From Pseudorhodobacter turbinis (GTDB lineage: Bacteria; Pseudomonadota; Alphaproteobacteria; Rhodobacterales; Rhodobacteraceae), in the NCBI RefSeq assembly GCF_005234135.1, contig NZ_CP039965.1:372001-436000 (forward strand): DNA of 64,000 nucleotides. The letters run 5' to 3'. Position numbers and translations under genes: made by a program. Below are positions 1-8,927 of this stretch, piece by piece. The stretch's first letter is position 1. Each line of letters begins with the position of its first letter. Below the pieces are notes generated by a model. It had not been told where the DNA came from, did no database searches, and was given only the letters and a program-made list of their open reading frames with translations.

Positions 1-45
1 GCCAAGGCAGCCCATCAGCGTCGCAATCAGGGCATAGCGTGTCAT
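1..45 (-). CDS. 5' end of an unidentified gene, cut by the window edge
   Basis: An ATG at 45 overlaps the stop of the upstream amidase gene as ATGA, which implies translational coupling. The 15 visible codons read MTRYALIATLMGCLG, a basic start followed by a hydrophobic run, as in a signal peptide or membrane anchor. In phage lysis cassettes the gene after an endolysin is often a small membrane or spanin-like protein, but nothing here proves that. Product unknown. Confidence 0.5.
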   Translation of the reverse strand, partial: MTRYALIATLMGCLG

Positions 46-554
46 ACTGCAACGCTCTCACGGGTAATCTGGCCGATGTTTTCCTCCACCAGCCAACGGA
101 GCCGGTCACCAACCGTCACCGGATCGCCGGTTGCCTTCATGCCGGGCAGCCAGGCAATATCCCACTTGCCGCGCTGCCAGACGTTCAGGGTCGGTTGTAC
201 CTCCGCATGGGTCAGAACTGTCTTGCGCGTCACCCGGATTTTATAGGTCAGCGCAAGCTCTGCCACCAAATCGGTAAAGGCTGCCAGTTGAACCGGGGTG
301 ATCGGGAAAGCCCCGGCATCAAAGGGCCGTTCGCGTGCGCCTAGCATCGCCGCCATCGCCACACCAATCGAGCCGGTATTAAGCCCCCGGGTATGTGCCG
401 CATAACGACCGCCGCCAATCACCCGGTTCGCCTCGGGTCGCAGATCGCCCTCAATCACAGTGCCGTCGCCGGCCACGATGAAATGGTAATGCGCACGGTC
501 CAGTGCCGATACGTTATACGTGCCGGCCGTCCAATGCAGGATAATGCGTTTCAT
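42..554 (-). CDS. N-acetylmuramoyl-L-alanine amidase (Amidase_2 / endolysin type)
   Basis: A 170-residue protein expected to cleave the bond between N-acetylmuramic acid and L-alanine in peptidoglycan. It opens with the fold's first zinc-ligand segment (ILHWTAG, His near residue 7). A second conserved stretch holds THAEVQP (His near 116) and a KWDI element near 130, as in the T7-lysozyme/PGRP-like Amidase_2 family. There is no signal peptide, which fits a holin-dependent phage endolysin better than an exported autolysin. The start has AAGGA upstream. It is coupled by ATGA to a membrane-like gene that leaves the window, so this may be the edge of a prophage or gene-transfer-agent lysis cassette; that origin is inference. 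Confidence 0.8.
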   Translation of the reverse strand: MKRIILHWTAGTYNVSALDRAHYHFIVAGDGTVIEGDLRPEANRVIGGGRYAAHTRGLNTGSIGVAMAAMLGARERPFDAGAFPITPVQLAAFTDLVAELALTYKIRVTRKTVLTHAEVQPTLNVWQRGKWDIAWLPGMKATGDPVTVGDRLRWLVEENIGQITRESVAV

Positions 555-557
555 CTC

Positions 558-600
558 TTCAGGTCCTTCCGGTCATTCGTCCAAGCAGAGCGGACCTGAA
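558..600 (-). promoter_or_regulatory. Inverted repeat that can pair over the amidase ribosome-binding site
   Basis: On the minus strand TTCAGGTCC (600-592) is complementary to GGACCTGAA (566-558), which ends three bases before the amidase ATG. The right arm carries the AGGA of the Shine-Dalgarno. A hairpin with 9-bp arms and a 25-nt loop could mask ribosome binding. Function is inferred from position only. Confidence 0.45.
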
Positions 601-695
601 ACATCGCCCGCTGCGATTGAAATTCCGGAAATGCACCGTACGCTGCCCCCAGCAGCCGTCAGCCCATGACAAAAGAAAGGATGCCTTCGGTAGGC

Positions 696-1097
696 TCAGC
701 TCATCGCGCCGACGGCGGTGCCACCCGAGGTCCATGATCGCAGCAACATCAGGATGTCATCCGCGAAAAACGGTCGGAACAAGACGGGCCAGCCACCCTC
801 TGCCGCTTGTTGTTCCGCAATATCCCCCAGCAAAACAACACGGCCCAAATGACGATCCAGCCTTTCGGCCAAAGCCGATGCTGCGAAATCCGAATGTCCG
901 GCCTCAACAAAAGCAAGCATTACCGGCTTGGCCCCATCCAGTAGCGTGCAAGCCTCTTCGATATCACGCGCAACGATGATCAGCGCGAAGGGCATGAAAT
1001 CGCGGATCGTTGCGGAGAGGTCACCGGCAATCAGGAAATCACCGTGAACGATGATCACGGTGGCACGGGATTGATCTATCGATACCTCAAATGCCAT
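696..1097 (-). CDS. Degenerate response-regulator receiver-like protein
   Basis: A 133-residue protein whose alternating hydrophobic strands and helices (VIIVHGDF, ALIIVARD, PVMLAFVEAG, GRVVLLGD, PVLFRPFF) resemble a stand-alone CheY-like receiver fold. At the end of the third strand, where the phosphoacceptor Asp should lie, the sequence reads LAFVEAG, so normal phosphorylation is doubtful. The start at 1097 is preferred over the longer frame because AAAAAGGGG precedes it at good spacing. It is divergent from the Crp/Fnr gene at 1196. The family assignment rests on fold pattern only and no partner kinase is nearby. Confidence 0.5.
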   Translation of the reverse strand: MAFEVSIDQSRATVIIVHGDFLIAGDLSATIRDFMPFALIIVARDIEEACTLLDGAKPVMLAFVEAGHSDFAASALAERLDRHLGRVVLLGDIAEQQAAEGGWPVLFRPFFADDILMLLRSWTSGGTAVGAMS

Positions 1098-1195
1098 GGC
1101 AGATCCCCTTTTCCAAAAAGGGATGATGGAACCAAACCCGCAGTTGCGCATTAAACTATGACATAGGACATAGGATGACGTTTAAAAGGTAGATC

Positions 1196-1927
1196 ATGGC
1201 CCACACCAAATGCAGCGCGTGCCCGCTGCGCGTAAAGGACATCTTTGTGCCCTTCACCAGCGATGAGATCGCCTTCATGCAATCCTTCAAAAAAGGAGAG
1301 CTGGAAGTCGAGGCAGGCACAACCGTCTTGATGGAAGGCTCCAGCAGCCCGCAGCTTTACACAGTGTTGAGCGGCATGGGTACACGGTATAAAACACTGG
1401 AAAACGGGCGGCGGCAGGTTATCAATTTTCTGTTTCCGGGTGATTTTTCAGGACTACAAGCCAGCTTGATGGGCGAGATGAAGCACTCGGTAGAGGCCTC
1501 TACCCATATGCGGTTATGCGTTTTCAAGCGAGAGGATATCTGGACCTTGTTCCGCGCCCATCCCGAACGCGCCTATGACCTGACATGGATATCTGCGGTT
1601 GAGGAGCATTTCCTTGGTGAAACATTGGCCTCGATCGGTCAAAGAGATGCGGCACAGCGGATTGCATGGGCCTTTGTTCGCATGTTTGAACGCCTGCGCG
1701 CCGTCGGTATGACGCGGGAAAATACTGTTCCCCTACCATTTCGCCAACGCGATCTTGCCGATGCTTTGGGCCTGTCGCTGGTTCATACCAATAAAACGCT
1801 GCAAAAACTTCGCAGCTTAAACCTTGCACATTGGATGGAGGGGGAGCTGACGATCAACAATCTTGCAACCCTTGCCGACCTCGCGATGATTGATCTGGAA
1901 AAGCCTGCGCGGCGCCCGATTATGTAA
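1196..1927 (+). CDS. Crp/Fnr-family transcriptional regulator
   Basis: 243 residues: a cyclic-nucleotide-binding-like beta-barrel (about 25-140), a dimerisation helix (VEEHFLGETLASIGQ) and a C-terminal winged helix (RQRDLADALGLSLVHTNKTLQKL, about 180-205). The N-terminus has CSACPLR, with Cys6 and Cys9 resembling the start of FnrL-type iron-sulfur regulators, but the third N-terminal cysteine of classical FNR proteins is missing. Whether it binds a cluster is therefore unclear. Roseobacters carry several such paralogues that respond to oxygen, nitric oxide or redox state. A perfect FNR-type box lies upstream of ctaD at 45395, so a regulator of this family is relevant to the same window, though direct control is not shown. 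Confidence 0.85.
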   Translation: MAHTKCSACPLRVKDIFVPFTSDEIAFMQSFKKGELEVEAGTTVLMEGSSSPQLYTVLSGMGTRYKTLENGRRQVINFLFPGDFSGLQASLMGEMKHSVEASTHMRLCVFKREDIWTLFRAHPERAYDLTWISAVEEHFLGETLASIGQRDAAQRIAWAFVRMFERLRAVGMTRENTVPLPFRQRDLADALGLSLVHTNKTLQKLRSLNLAHWMEGELTINNLATLADLAMIDLEKPARRPIM

Positions 1928-1952
1928 ACGGAGCGTGTGCGGTGACCTTGGG

Positions 1953-2312
1953 CTATTCCGTGGTCGGGGCCTGGGCAGAGACCGCGCAATACTCACCCGC
2001 ATCGCTTTCAGCTTTGCAATTGCCAGCCTCGACAGGACGCAGCTTGAAACCGTCTTCAATCGCATCGCCCTGCACTGTCACGTGATACTGCCAGCGCCTA
2101 TCGGCGTCGGCGTGGTCATGCCCGTAGGGGGTAAAGGTGAAATCCGTATCGCCACAGCGTACCGCCTCAATCTTGGTGCCTGCATCTGTCAGGATTCCCG
2201 AGACAACCTCGGCCCGGGCCTTGCATCCCTCCATCGTATCGGCCTGCGTGAACGCGATATGCAGCGTTCCCGCCTCGCCCATGGTCAAGACGATGAGTGC
2301 GATCTTCAGCAT
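1953..2312 (-). CDS. Exported hypothetical protein
   Basis: 119 residues starting MLKIALIVLTMGEAGTLHI, a plausible signal peptide, after GAGGAAAAACC. The mature part has three cysteines (MEGCKAR, EAVRCGD, GEYCAVS) and charged residues, compatible with a small disulfide-bonded periplasmic protein. No domain is recognised. It is followed convergently by the Crp/Fnr gene, 25 bp away, and lies downstream of the terminator of the decarboxylase gene, so it is probably a separate transcript. Confidence 0.6.
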   Translation of the reverse strand: MLKIALIVLTMGEAGTLHIAFTQADTMEGCKARAEVVSGILTDAGTKIEAVRCGDTDFTFTPYGHDHADADRRWQYHVTVQGDAIEDGFKLRPVEAGNCKAESDAGEYCAVSAQAPTTE

Positions 2313-2333
2313 GGTTTTTCCTCTTTGCGAACA

Positions 2334-2369
2334 ACAAAAAGCAGCCAACCCCGGTCAGAGGTTGGCTGC
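2334..2369 (-). terminator. Rho-independent terminator of the decarboxylase gene
   Basis: On the minus strand, 5 bases beyond the decarboxylase stop, a 10-bp stem (GCAGCCAACC/GGTTGGCTGC, 9-nt loop) is followed by TTTTTGTTG. This is a classical intrinsic terminator for leftward transcription. Confidence 0.85.
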
Positions 2370-2374
2370 GTCTT

Positions 2375-3520
2375 TTAAGCGTGCAGATCCAGCACCAATT
2401 CCAACCCCAATTCCCCAAACCCGTTGAATCGGGTGTTGGTCACCGTGGAATAGGCCCCCATGCCGTGGATAAGCAGGAAATCCCCTTCGGCCAGATCATC
2501 GGGCAGCATCAGCTCTCCGGGCAAACGGTCAACCGAATCGCAAGTCGGGCCAAAGACGATGCGCGCGATGGGATCGCCGGTCCGCGGCTGGCCATCGGGG
2601 GCCTGAACCTCGGTGCGGTCAATGACACCAATCATCGGAAGCTCGGTCAAACTGCCATAGACACCATCGTTCAAAAACACATGCGCATCATCGCGCAGCG
2701 CCTTGACGCGGGTTGCCACCGTAAAGGCATCACCGCACAGGCCGCGGCCCGGCTCACAGACCAAAAGCGGGCGTTTGTCGCCAAAGGCTTCGGTTGCAAC
2801 ACGGTCGATCATCTCAAAAATCGCATCCAGATCGGGGGTGACCGCGTTCAAACGGTGGTTCGGAAATCCGCCCCCCACATTCAACCGCGCAATGGTCACG
2901 CCCGCTTCCTCGGCAATCTCGGCTGCGGTGCGGATGTAGGTTTCCCAAGCGGCAGGCTCTGTACATTGCGTACCGGGGTGGAAGGTGAGCGAGGGCACAA
3001 AACCGGCCTTCGCCACGGTTTTAAGCAGCTCTACCGCCAGCTCTGTCGTAGCACCAAATTTCGCGCCAAAGTTATAGGCCGCGCCGCCCACCGGCAGCTT
3101 GAAGCGCACGGTGATCTCGGTTCCCTCGGCAGGAACTGCTTCGATCAGCTTGGCCAGCTCTGACACAGAATCAACGGAATAGGATTTCACGCCCAGCCCC
3201 ACCGCCACCTGAATTTCCGAGCGAGAGCGCACGGGGTTATTATAGTGCAAGGCTGCATCCGGGCACAGGCGACGGATCAACTGCATCTCAAAGGGAGAAG
3301 CCACGTCAAAGCCGCGCAAACCGGCCTCTGACAGGTTTTGAACCACCTCTTCCATCGGGTTGGACTTGACCGCATAGGTCACCATGCCGGGAAAGCTGTC
3401 AATAAACTTGCGTGCCATCGCCTTCAGCGCGGAAGGTGCAAAAAAGAGCACCGGATTTTCAGGTTGAACCGTCGACAAATATTCTGTCGGGTTGGTCCAG
3501 ATTGTTTTCGAGTGTCCCAT
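2375..3520 (-). CDS. Type III fold PLP decarboxylase (ornithine/lysine decarboxylase family)
   Basis: 381 residues. It decarboxylates ornithine and/or lysine to putrescine/cadaverine, the entry to polyamine synthesis. The alanine-racemase-type barrel carries the Schiff-base lysine in YAVKSNP (Lys52), the HPGTQC segment, the glycine-rich phosphate loop NVGGGFP, the EPGRG motif and the C-terminal FGPTCDSVD motif, whose cysteine and aspartate contact substrate across the dimer. This is the short eukaryote-like class typical of alphaproteobacteria. Start 3520 is chosen over an in-frame start six codons upstream because GGAAAGGAACGC precedes it. It is divergent from an Lrp-type regulator. Substrate preference cannot be read from sequence. 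Confidence 0.9.
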   Translation of the reverse strand: MGHSKTIWTNPTEYLSTVQPENPVLFFAPSALKAMARKFIDSFPGMVTYAVKSNPMEEVVQNLSEAGLRGFDVASPFEMQLIRRLCPDAALHYNNPVRSRSEIQVAVGLGVKSYSVDSVSELAKLIEAVPAEGTEITVRFKLPVGGAAYNFGAKFGATTELAVELLKTVAKAGFVPSLTFHPGTQCTEPAAWETYIRTAAEIAEEAGVTIARLNVGGGFPNHRLNAVTPDLDAIFEMIDRVATEAFGDKRPLLVCEPGRGLCGDAFTVATRVKALRDDAHVFLNDGVYGSLTELPMIGVIDRTEVQAPDGQPRTGDPIARIVFGPTCDSVDRLPGELMLPDDLAEGDFLLIHGMGAYSTVTNTRFNGFGELGLELVLDLHA

Positions 3521-3703
3521 CAGCGTTCCTTTCCGCATTGGTCATGGCGTAAACACCTGTCCCATCCCTTCAGGGAAATCAAGCGCCCGCATGGTTTAAT
3601 AAAACCAGGCCAGGTGCGTATGAGCCGCCCTTTTCCTGAAAACAAGAATAGGCTATTTGGGCTACAATTTCACCGATTAAAACTGTATAAACATATGAAC
3701 TTA

Positions 3704-3718
3704 TCGTCATAATGACGA
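3704..3718. promoter_or_regulatory. Perfect 7-1-7 palindrome, probable operator
   Basis: TCGTCAT-A-ATGACGA lies 19 bp before the Lrp-type gene and in the shared intergenic region with the decarboxylase. An AT-rich promoter-like stretch (TGTATAAACATATG) precedes it. The position suggests autoregulation by the Lrp protein; that is inference. Confidence 0.55.
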
Positions 3719-3736
3719 AACAATCGGGCATAATGT

Positions 3737-4168
3737 ATGGATGATCTAGATAGACACATAATCGGGCTCTTGGGGGCCGATGCGCGGATATCGGTGGCCA
3801 CGCTGGCGCGCAGGCTAAAGGTTGCGCGCTCTACCATTCAGGCGCGGCTGGAGCGGCTGGAAACCAATGGCACCATTGCGGGCTATACGCTCAAGCTTGG
3901 GGATGCGGGGCGTCAGGGCCGACTGCGCGCCTCGGTCCTGCTGATGATCGAGCCGCGCACACAGGCCGCCTGCCTGACGCGCCTGCGCGCCATCGCCGAG
4001 GTGGAGCGGGTCTTTACCACCTCTGGCCGTTTCGATTTGTTGCTGGAACTGAGCGCGCCGAATACCCAAGTCCTGGATCAAGTGCTGGATCAGATCGGCT
4101 CTATGGCCGGGGTGAAGTCTTCGGAAAGCTTGATCCACCTCGCCACAAAAATTGATCGCGCTGTCTAG
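3737..4168 (+). CDS. Lrp/AsnC-family transcriptional regulator
   Basis: 143 residues: an N-terminal winged helix ([20 protein letters not shown], about 24-43) and a C-terminal RAM/effector domain ([17 protein letters not shown] ... [15 protein letters not shown]). These regulators bind DNA as octamers and sense amino acids. It is divergent from the ornithine/lysine decarboxylase gene, so a local role in amino-acid or polyamine metabolism is plausible. It lies 79 bp before valS on the same strand; co-transcription is possible but valS has its own ribosome-binding site. Confidence 0.9.
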   Translation: MDDLDRHIIGLLGADARISVATLARRLKVARSTIQARLERLETNGTIAGYTLKLGDAGRQGRLRASVLLMIEPRTQAACLTRLRAIAEVERVFTTSGRFDLLLELSAPNTQVLDQVLDQIGSMAGVKSSESLIHLATKIDRAV

Positions 4169-4247
4169 GGCATCTGCATCGAAACCGCGCTTCCCCTTGG
4201 CACGCGGGCGCGGTAGAACAACCCAAATGCCGAAAAGGAAGCCCAAG

Positions 4248-7200
4248 ATGCCGATGGAAAAAACCTTCAACGCCGCCGAGGCCGAGGCCCGTATCGCTGC
4301 CAAATGGGAGGCCGATGGCGCCTTCCGCGCCGGCGCAAATGCCAGCCGCGATGAAACCTTCTGCATCATGATCCCGCCGCCCAATGTGACTGGCTCTTTG
4401 CATGTGGGCCACGCCTTCAATAACACCATTCAGGATATTTTGGTGCGCTGGAAGCGGATGCAGGGCTATGACACCCTATGGCAGCCGGGTCAGGACCATG
4501 CAGGCATCGCGACCCAGCTTGTGGTCGAACGACAGATGGCTGCGGATGGCCTGCCCACGCGTGCCGAAATGGGCCGCCCCGCCTTTCTGGAAAAAGTGTG
4601 GGAATGGAAAGAGCAGTCCGGCGACACCATCATTAACCAGCTCAAACGTCTTGGCGCGTCTTGTGATTGGGAACGCAACGCCTTCACGATGGATGAAGGC
4701 TTCCACGATGCCGTGATCAAAGTCTTTGTGGAGATGTATAACAAGGGCCAGATTTATCGCGGCAAGCGTCTGGTCAACTGGGACCCCCATTTTGAAACCG
4801 CCATTTCCGATCTCGAGGTCGAGAATGTCGAAGTTGCGGGCCATATGTGGCACTTCAAATACCCGCTGGCCGGCGGGGAAACCTATGAATATGTCCAACG
4901 TGATGAGGATGGAAATGTGACCCTGCGCGAGATGCGCGACTATATTTCCATCGCCACCACACGGCCCGAAACCATGCTGGGGGATGGCGCTGTTGCCGTT
5001 CATCCATCGGATGAACGTTACGCGTCAATCGTTGGAAAACTATGCGAAATTCCGGTTGGCCCTAAGGCACAGCGTCGCTTGATCCCGATCATCACCGATG
5101 AATACCCCGACAAGAACTTTGGTTCCGGTGCGGTGAAAATTACCGGCGCGCATGACTTTAACGACTACGGCGTGGCACAGCGCAACGGCATCCCGCTTTA
5201 CGCGCTGATGGATACCAAGGCCCGCATGCGCACCGACGGGCTGCCCTATGCCGAAGCCGCCGAAATCGCCAAGAGTATTGCCGAGGGCGGTGAGGCACCA
5301 GCCGACACCACCCATATCAACCTCGTCCCCGAGGATTACCGCGGCCTCGACCGGTTCGAGGCCCGCAAGAAGGTGATCGCCGACATCACCGCCGAAGGGC
5401 TTGCCGTGACCGAACTGGTCAAAAGCATCGACCCCGAAACCAACTCAGAACATCTGGAGAAGGTGGCGGTTGTTGAGGACAAGCCGATCATGCAGCCCTT
5501 TGGCGACCGCTCCAAGGTGGTGATTGAACCGATGCTGACCGATCAATGGTTCGTCGATACCGCAAAAATCGTGCAACCCGCACTGGATGCCGTGCGTGAG
5601 GGGCGGACCAAGATCATGCCGGAATCGGGTGAAAAGGTCTATTTCCACTGGCTAGATAATATTGAACCATGGTGCATTTCCCGCCAGCTGTGGTGGGGGC
5701 ATCAGATCCCGGTTTGGTACGGTCTCGACCTTGGCTATGAGGGCAAGCTGGAGGATGACGGCGCATTGGATGAGGTCGACCTGCTCGGGCTGCTCTTGCC
5801 TGACGGAATGCTGCAAAACGGCACCGTGATGCATTGTGCGCCCTCATTCGAGGATGTGAAGAACGGCTTCTTTGACGATAATGCCGATATTCCCGCCCCG
5901 CTCAACAATGCGCGCATCATAGAGGTCGCCAATAAACACGAGGCGGTAGAGACCCTCGCCGCAAGTCTGGCCGAATATAACGTCAGCCAGGACCCAACCC
6001 ATCTGGTCTATCCGGTTTGGCGCGACCCCGACGTGCTCGACACTTGGTTCTCGTCAGGTCTCTGGCCCATCGGCACATTAGGATGGCCCAATAACACACC
6101 GGAATTACAGAAGTACTTCCCGACAAACACCCTCGTCACTGGTCAGGACATCCTGTTCTTCTGGGTTGCCCGCATGATGATGATGCAGCTTGCCGTGGTC
6201 GGTCAGGAACCTTTCGACACCGTCTATCTCCACCAGTTGGTGCGCGATGAGAAGGGTGAGAAGATGTCGAAAACCCGCGGCAATGTGATTGACCCGCTGG
6301 TGATCGTCGATGAATACGGCGCCGACGCCTTGCGCTTTACCATGGCGCAGATGGCGGCGATGGGCGGTGTGCTCAAACTGTCCGAAGACCGCATCAAAGG
6401 CTATCGCAACTTTGGCACAAAACTTTGGAATGCCTGCCGTTTTGCCGAGATGAACGGCGTTTGGGAAGGTCACGCCACCAGCGCGGCCCCTGCCGCCGAG
6501 GCCCGCGTGAACCGCTGGATCATCGCCGAGGCCGCCAAGACCCGCGCCGATGTCGATGCCGCGTTGGAGGCCTATAAGTTCAACGATGCCGCCAATGCGC
6601 TCTATGCCTTTGTCTGGGGGAAGGTCTGCGATTGGTATGTTGAATTTGCCAAGCCGCTGTTTGATGGCGATCAGGCCGAGGAGACCCGCAAGACAATGGC
6701 TTGGGTGCTTGATCAATGCATGATCATGCTGCATCCGATCATGCCCTTCATCACCGAGGAACTTTGGGCCACCACCGGCACCCGCGCCAAGCCGCTTGTT
6801 CACACCGATTGGCCGACCTATGGCACAGAGCTGATCGATGCGGACGCGCTGCGCGAAATGAACTGGGTCACTGGTCTGATTGATGATATCCGCTCGGCGC
6901 GTGCGCAAATGCATGTGCCTGCCGGTTTGAAGGTCGAATTGCTTTGCGTCGGTCTGGATGAAAACGCCAAGGCGGCACTAGCGGCGAATGAGGCGCTGAT
7001 CTTCCGTCTTGCACGGATCGAAACCGCGCAAGAGGCAGCACAGGTTCCAAAAGGGGCGATCACCGTTGCCGCCGAGGGCGCGACCTTTGCCATCCCGCTA
7101 GAGGGGTTGATTGACATCGCCGAAGAACGCGCGCGCCTGTCGAAAACGCTGGAAAAGCTGGAAAAGGATATGGGCGGGCTGCGTGGCCGTTTGAATAACC

Positions 7201-7322
7201 CCAAATTCGTGGCCAGCGCCAAGCCCGAAGTGGTTGAGGAAACCCGCGAAAAGCTGGCCTTGGGTGAAGAGGAAATCACCAAGATCCAAGCCGCCTTGGC
7301 GCGCCTTGCCGAAATGGAATAG
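4248..7322 (+). CDS. valS: Valyl-tRNA synthetase
   Basis: 1024 residues, class Ia synthetase that charges tRNA-Val with valine in the cytoplasm. The HIGH signature appears as HVGH at 52-55 in [12 protein letters not shown], and the KMSKS loop as KMSKT at 672-676. Between them is the CP1 editing domain that hydrolyses Thr-tRNA-Val. The C-terminus ends in the ValS coiled-coil arm ([15 protein letters not shown]). An in-frame ORF extends further upstream, but the ATG at 4248 has AAGGA 8 bases before it and matches the family N-terminus ([11 protein letters not shown]), so it was chosen. The length is slightly above the usual 870-950 because of inserts around 540-620. Confidence 0.97.
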   Translation: MPMEKTFNAAEAEARIAAKWEADGAFRAGANASRDETFCIMIPPPNVTGSLHVGHAFNNTIQDILVRWKRMQGYDTLWQPGQDHAGIATQLVVERQMAADGLPTRAEMGRPAFLEKVWEWKEQSGDTIINQLKRLGASCDWERNAFTMDEGFHDAVIKVFVEMYNKGQIYRGKRLVNWDPHFETAISDLEVENVEVAGHMWHFKYPLAGGETYEYVQRDEDGNVTLREMRDYISIATTRPETMLGDGAVAVHPSDERYASIVGKLCEIPVGPKAQRRLIPIITDEYPDKNFGSGAVKITGAHDFNDYGVAQRNGIPLYALMDTKARMRTDGLPYAEAAEIAKSIAEGGEAPADTTHINLVPEDYRGLDRFEARKKVIADITAEGLAVTELVKSIDPETNSEHLEKVAVVEDKPIMQPFGDRSKVVIEPMLTDQWFVDTAKIVQPALDAVREGRTKIMPESGEKVYFHWLDNIEPWCISRQLWWGHQIPVWYGLDLGYEGKLEDDGALDEVDLLGLLLPDGMLQNGTVMHCAPSFEDVKNGFFDDNADIPAPLNNARIIEVANKHEAVETLAASLAEYNVSQDPTHLVYPVWRDPDVLDTWFSSGLWPIGTLGWPNNTPELQKYFPTNTLVTGQDILFFWVARMMMMQLAVVGQEPFDTVYLHQLVRDEKGEKMSKTRGNVIDPLVIVDEYGADALRFTMAQMAAMGGVLKLSEDRIKGYRNFGTKLWNACRFAEMNGVWEGHATSAAPAAEARVNRWIIAEAAKTRADVDAALEAYKFNDAANALYAFVWGKVCDWYVEFAKPLFDGDQAEETRKTMAWVLDQCMIMLHPIMPFITEELWATTGTRAKPLVHTDWPTYGTELIDADALREMNWVTGLIDDIRSARAQMHVPAGLKVELLCVGLDENAKAALAANEALIFRLARIETAQEAAQVPKGAITVAAEGATFAIPLEGLIDIAEERARLSKTLEKLEKDMGGLRGRLNNPKFVASAKPEVVEETREKLALGEEEITKIQAALARLAEME

Positions 7323-7345
7323 GGCCTCACCCAACCTGAAAACAA

Positions 7346-7367
7346 AGGGGGCAAATTGCCCCCTTGC
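7346..7367 (+). terminator. Probable valS terminator
   Basis: AAGGGGGC and GCCCCCTT form an 8-bp stem with a 5-nt loop between valS and the next gene. There is little of a T-run, so termination may be partial and the aminotransferase could be read through from valS. Confidence 0.5.
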
Positions 7368-7385
7368 CGCAACCCGGAGCCGCCG

Positions 7386-8492
7386 ATGACCACTCCTCGC
7401 TTTACCCCGCTGAGCCAATCCCTGCCCGCAAGCGTGCCATTCGTCGGCCCTGAAACGCAGGAACGGGCGATGAGGCATGCCTTCAAGGCGCGTCTTGGCG
7501 CGAATGAAAACATGTTTGGCCCCTCACCTCGTGCGCTTGAGGCAATGGCCTTGGCGGCGCGTGATGTCTGGATGTACGGCGATCCCGAAAACCATGACCT
7601 GCGCGTGGGTCTTGCGGCGCACCATGGGGTGGCCCCCGAAAATATCGTGGTTGGCGAAGGGATTGACGGGCTTTTGGGCTATCTCGTACGGTTGGTGATC
7701 GGGCCCGGCGATGCAGTTGTGACCTCTGACGGGGCTTATCCCACGTTCAATTTTCATGTAGCGGGCTTTGGCGGCGCGCTTCACAAGGTGCCGTACCGTG
7801 ATGATTTTGAGGATCCCGATGCGCTTTTGGCCCGCGCCCACGCAGTTGACGCCAAGCTGATCTATCTGTCAAATCCTGACAATCCGATGGGCAGCCAATT
7901 GTCCGCCGTAGCGATCGAGCAAATGATTGAAAGCCTGCCCGACGGCTGCCTGTTGATTCTGGATGAGGCCTATATAGACCTTGCGCCAGAAGGCAGCGCC
8001 CCCAAGATTGCCCCCGATGATCCCCGCGTCATCCGCTTTCGGACCTTTTCCAAAGGCTATGCGCTTGCGGGCCTTCGGGTTGGCTATGCGATTGCAGCCC
8101 CGGAACTGGCGCAGGCCTTTAACAAGGTGCGCAACCATTTTGGCATGGGCCGGATCGCACAGGCTGGCGCGCTTGCGGCCTTGGCCGATCAAGACTGGCT
8201 TGGCGCGGTGAAGGCAAAAGTGGTGACCGCCCGCGAAGACTTTGCCGAAGTGGCGCGTGAGAACGGCCTGAAAGCGCTACCCTCTGCCACGAATTTCATC
8301 TGTATTGATTGCGGGCAAGACGGTGAATTCGCGCGCAAGGTTTTGACTGCATTGGCAAATCTTGGCGTTTTTGTCCGCATGCCCGGAACTGCCCCAATGG
8401 ATCGCTGCATCCGCGTCAGCTTGGGCGACGCAGATGCACTTGCAATCTTCAAGGACGCTTTGCCGCGCGCTTTGACGGCGGCAAGGGCCTGA
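7386..8492 (+). CDS. HisC-like PLP-dependent aminotransferase (class I/II)
   Basis: 368 residues of fold-type I aminotransferase related to histidinol-phosphate aminotransferase. Visible motifs are VVGEGIDGLLGYLVR near the cofactor phosphate site, YLSNPDNPMG, LILDEAYIDL (cofactor Asp), and FRTFSKGYALAGLRVGYAI with the Schiff-base Lys223. Start 7386 follows CCGGAGCCG. No his genes are near, and Roseobacters often have more than one HisC paralogue, so the true substrate may be histidinol phosphate or an aromatic amino acid. The gene ends directly against the convergent downstream gene, with no spacer. Confidence 0.85.
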   Translation: MTTPRFTPLSQSLPASVPFVGPETQERAMRHAFKARLGANENMFGPSPRALEAMALAARDVWMYGDPENHDLRVGLAAHHGVAPENIVVGEGIDGLLGYLVRLVIGPGDAVVTSDGAYPTFNFHVAGFGGALHKVPYRDDFEDPDALLARAHAVDAKLIYLSNPDNPMGSQLSAVAIEQMIESLPDGCLLILDEAYIDLAPEGSAPKIAPDDPRVIRFRTFSKGYALAGLRVGYAIAAPELAQAFNKVRNHFGMGRIAQAGALAALADQDWLGAVKAKVVTAREDFAEVARENGLKALPSATNFICIDCGQDGEFARKVLTALANLGVFVRMPGTAPMDRCIRVSLGDADALAIFKDALPRALTAARA

Positions 8493-8855
8493 TCAAACCG
8501 CCTTTGGCGTATCGGTAACCACGTCATGCGGTTCCTCGGATGGTTTTTTGGGGATGGCAGAAAGCTTGGGCTCGGCCTTTGGCTGTAAAGCTGCTGGAGT
8601 CAGCATTTCTACCGCCTCGGCGCGGGATTCGCGGCGGAAGGTCAGCATGTTCTGAAACACCGATTTTGTGCCCGTCAGGCCCGAACGCTCTTCGCATGGC
8701 AGGGTGTCGGCACGGACATATTCCCAGCCCGCAGCCCCCATTTCATTCATCAAGCCCGTCAACTTATGGGCAAAACGCTCGGCCGGGGTTTTAGCCCCTT
8801 TGGCTTTCTCGCCCTTTTTCGGGGCCGGAATGACCTTATATTCATAAAACTTCAT
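8493..8855 (-). CDS. DUF4177-like protein
   Basis: 120 residues or so, beginning MKFYEYKVIPAPKKGEK. The first 70 residues have the DUF4177 pattern: a strand-rich start, a LTGLMNEMGAAGWEYVRADTLP helix-strand core and a final FRRE strand. The remainder is a proline- and lysine-rich tail of low complexity. Function of the family is not established. It is convergent with the aminotransferase gene. Start 8855 is preferred over 8882 because it matches the family start and has GGAG upstream. Confidence 0.75.
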   Translation of the reverse strand: MKFYEYKVIPAPKKGEKAKGAKTPAERFAHKLTGLMNEMGAAGWEYVRADTLPCEERSGLTGTKSVFQNMLTFRRESRAEAVEMLTPAALQPKAEPKLSAIPKKPSEEPHDVVTDTPKAV

Positions 8856-8927
8856 AGGGACTCCAAGCGCCTTTTTGCGCAAGACTTAGCCGATTGGCCG
8901 ATTGAGGGAAAGGAAAATGGCCCGCGT

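Noticed and set aside
6105..6914. A 269-codon antisense frame inside valS
   Set aside because: It is entirely within the well-supported valS gene and shows no family similarity; a codon-bias shadow.
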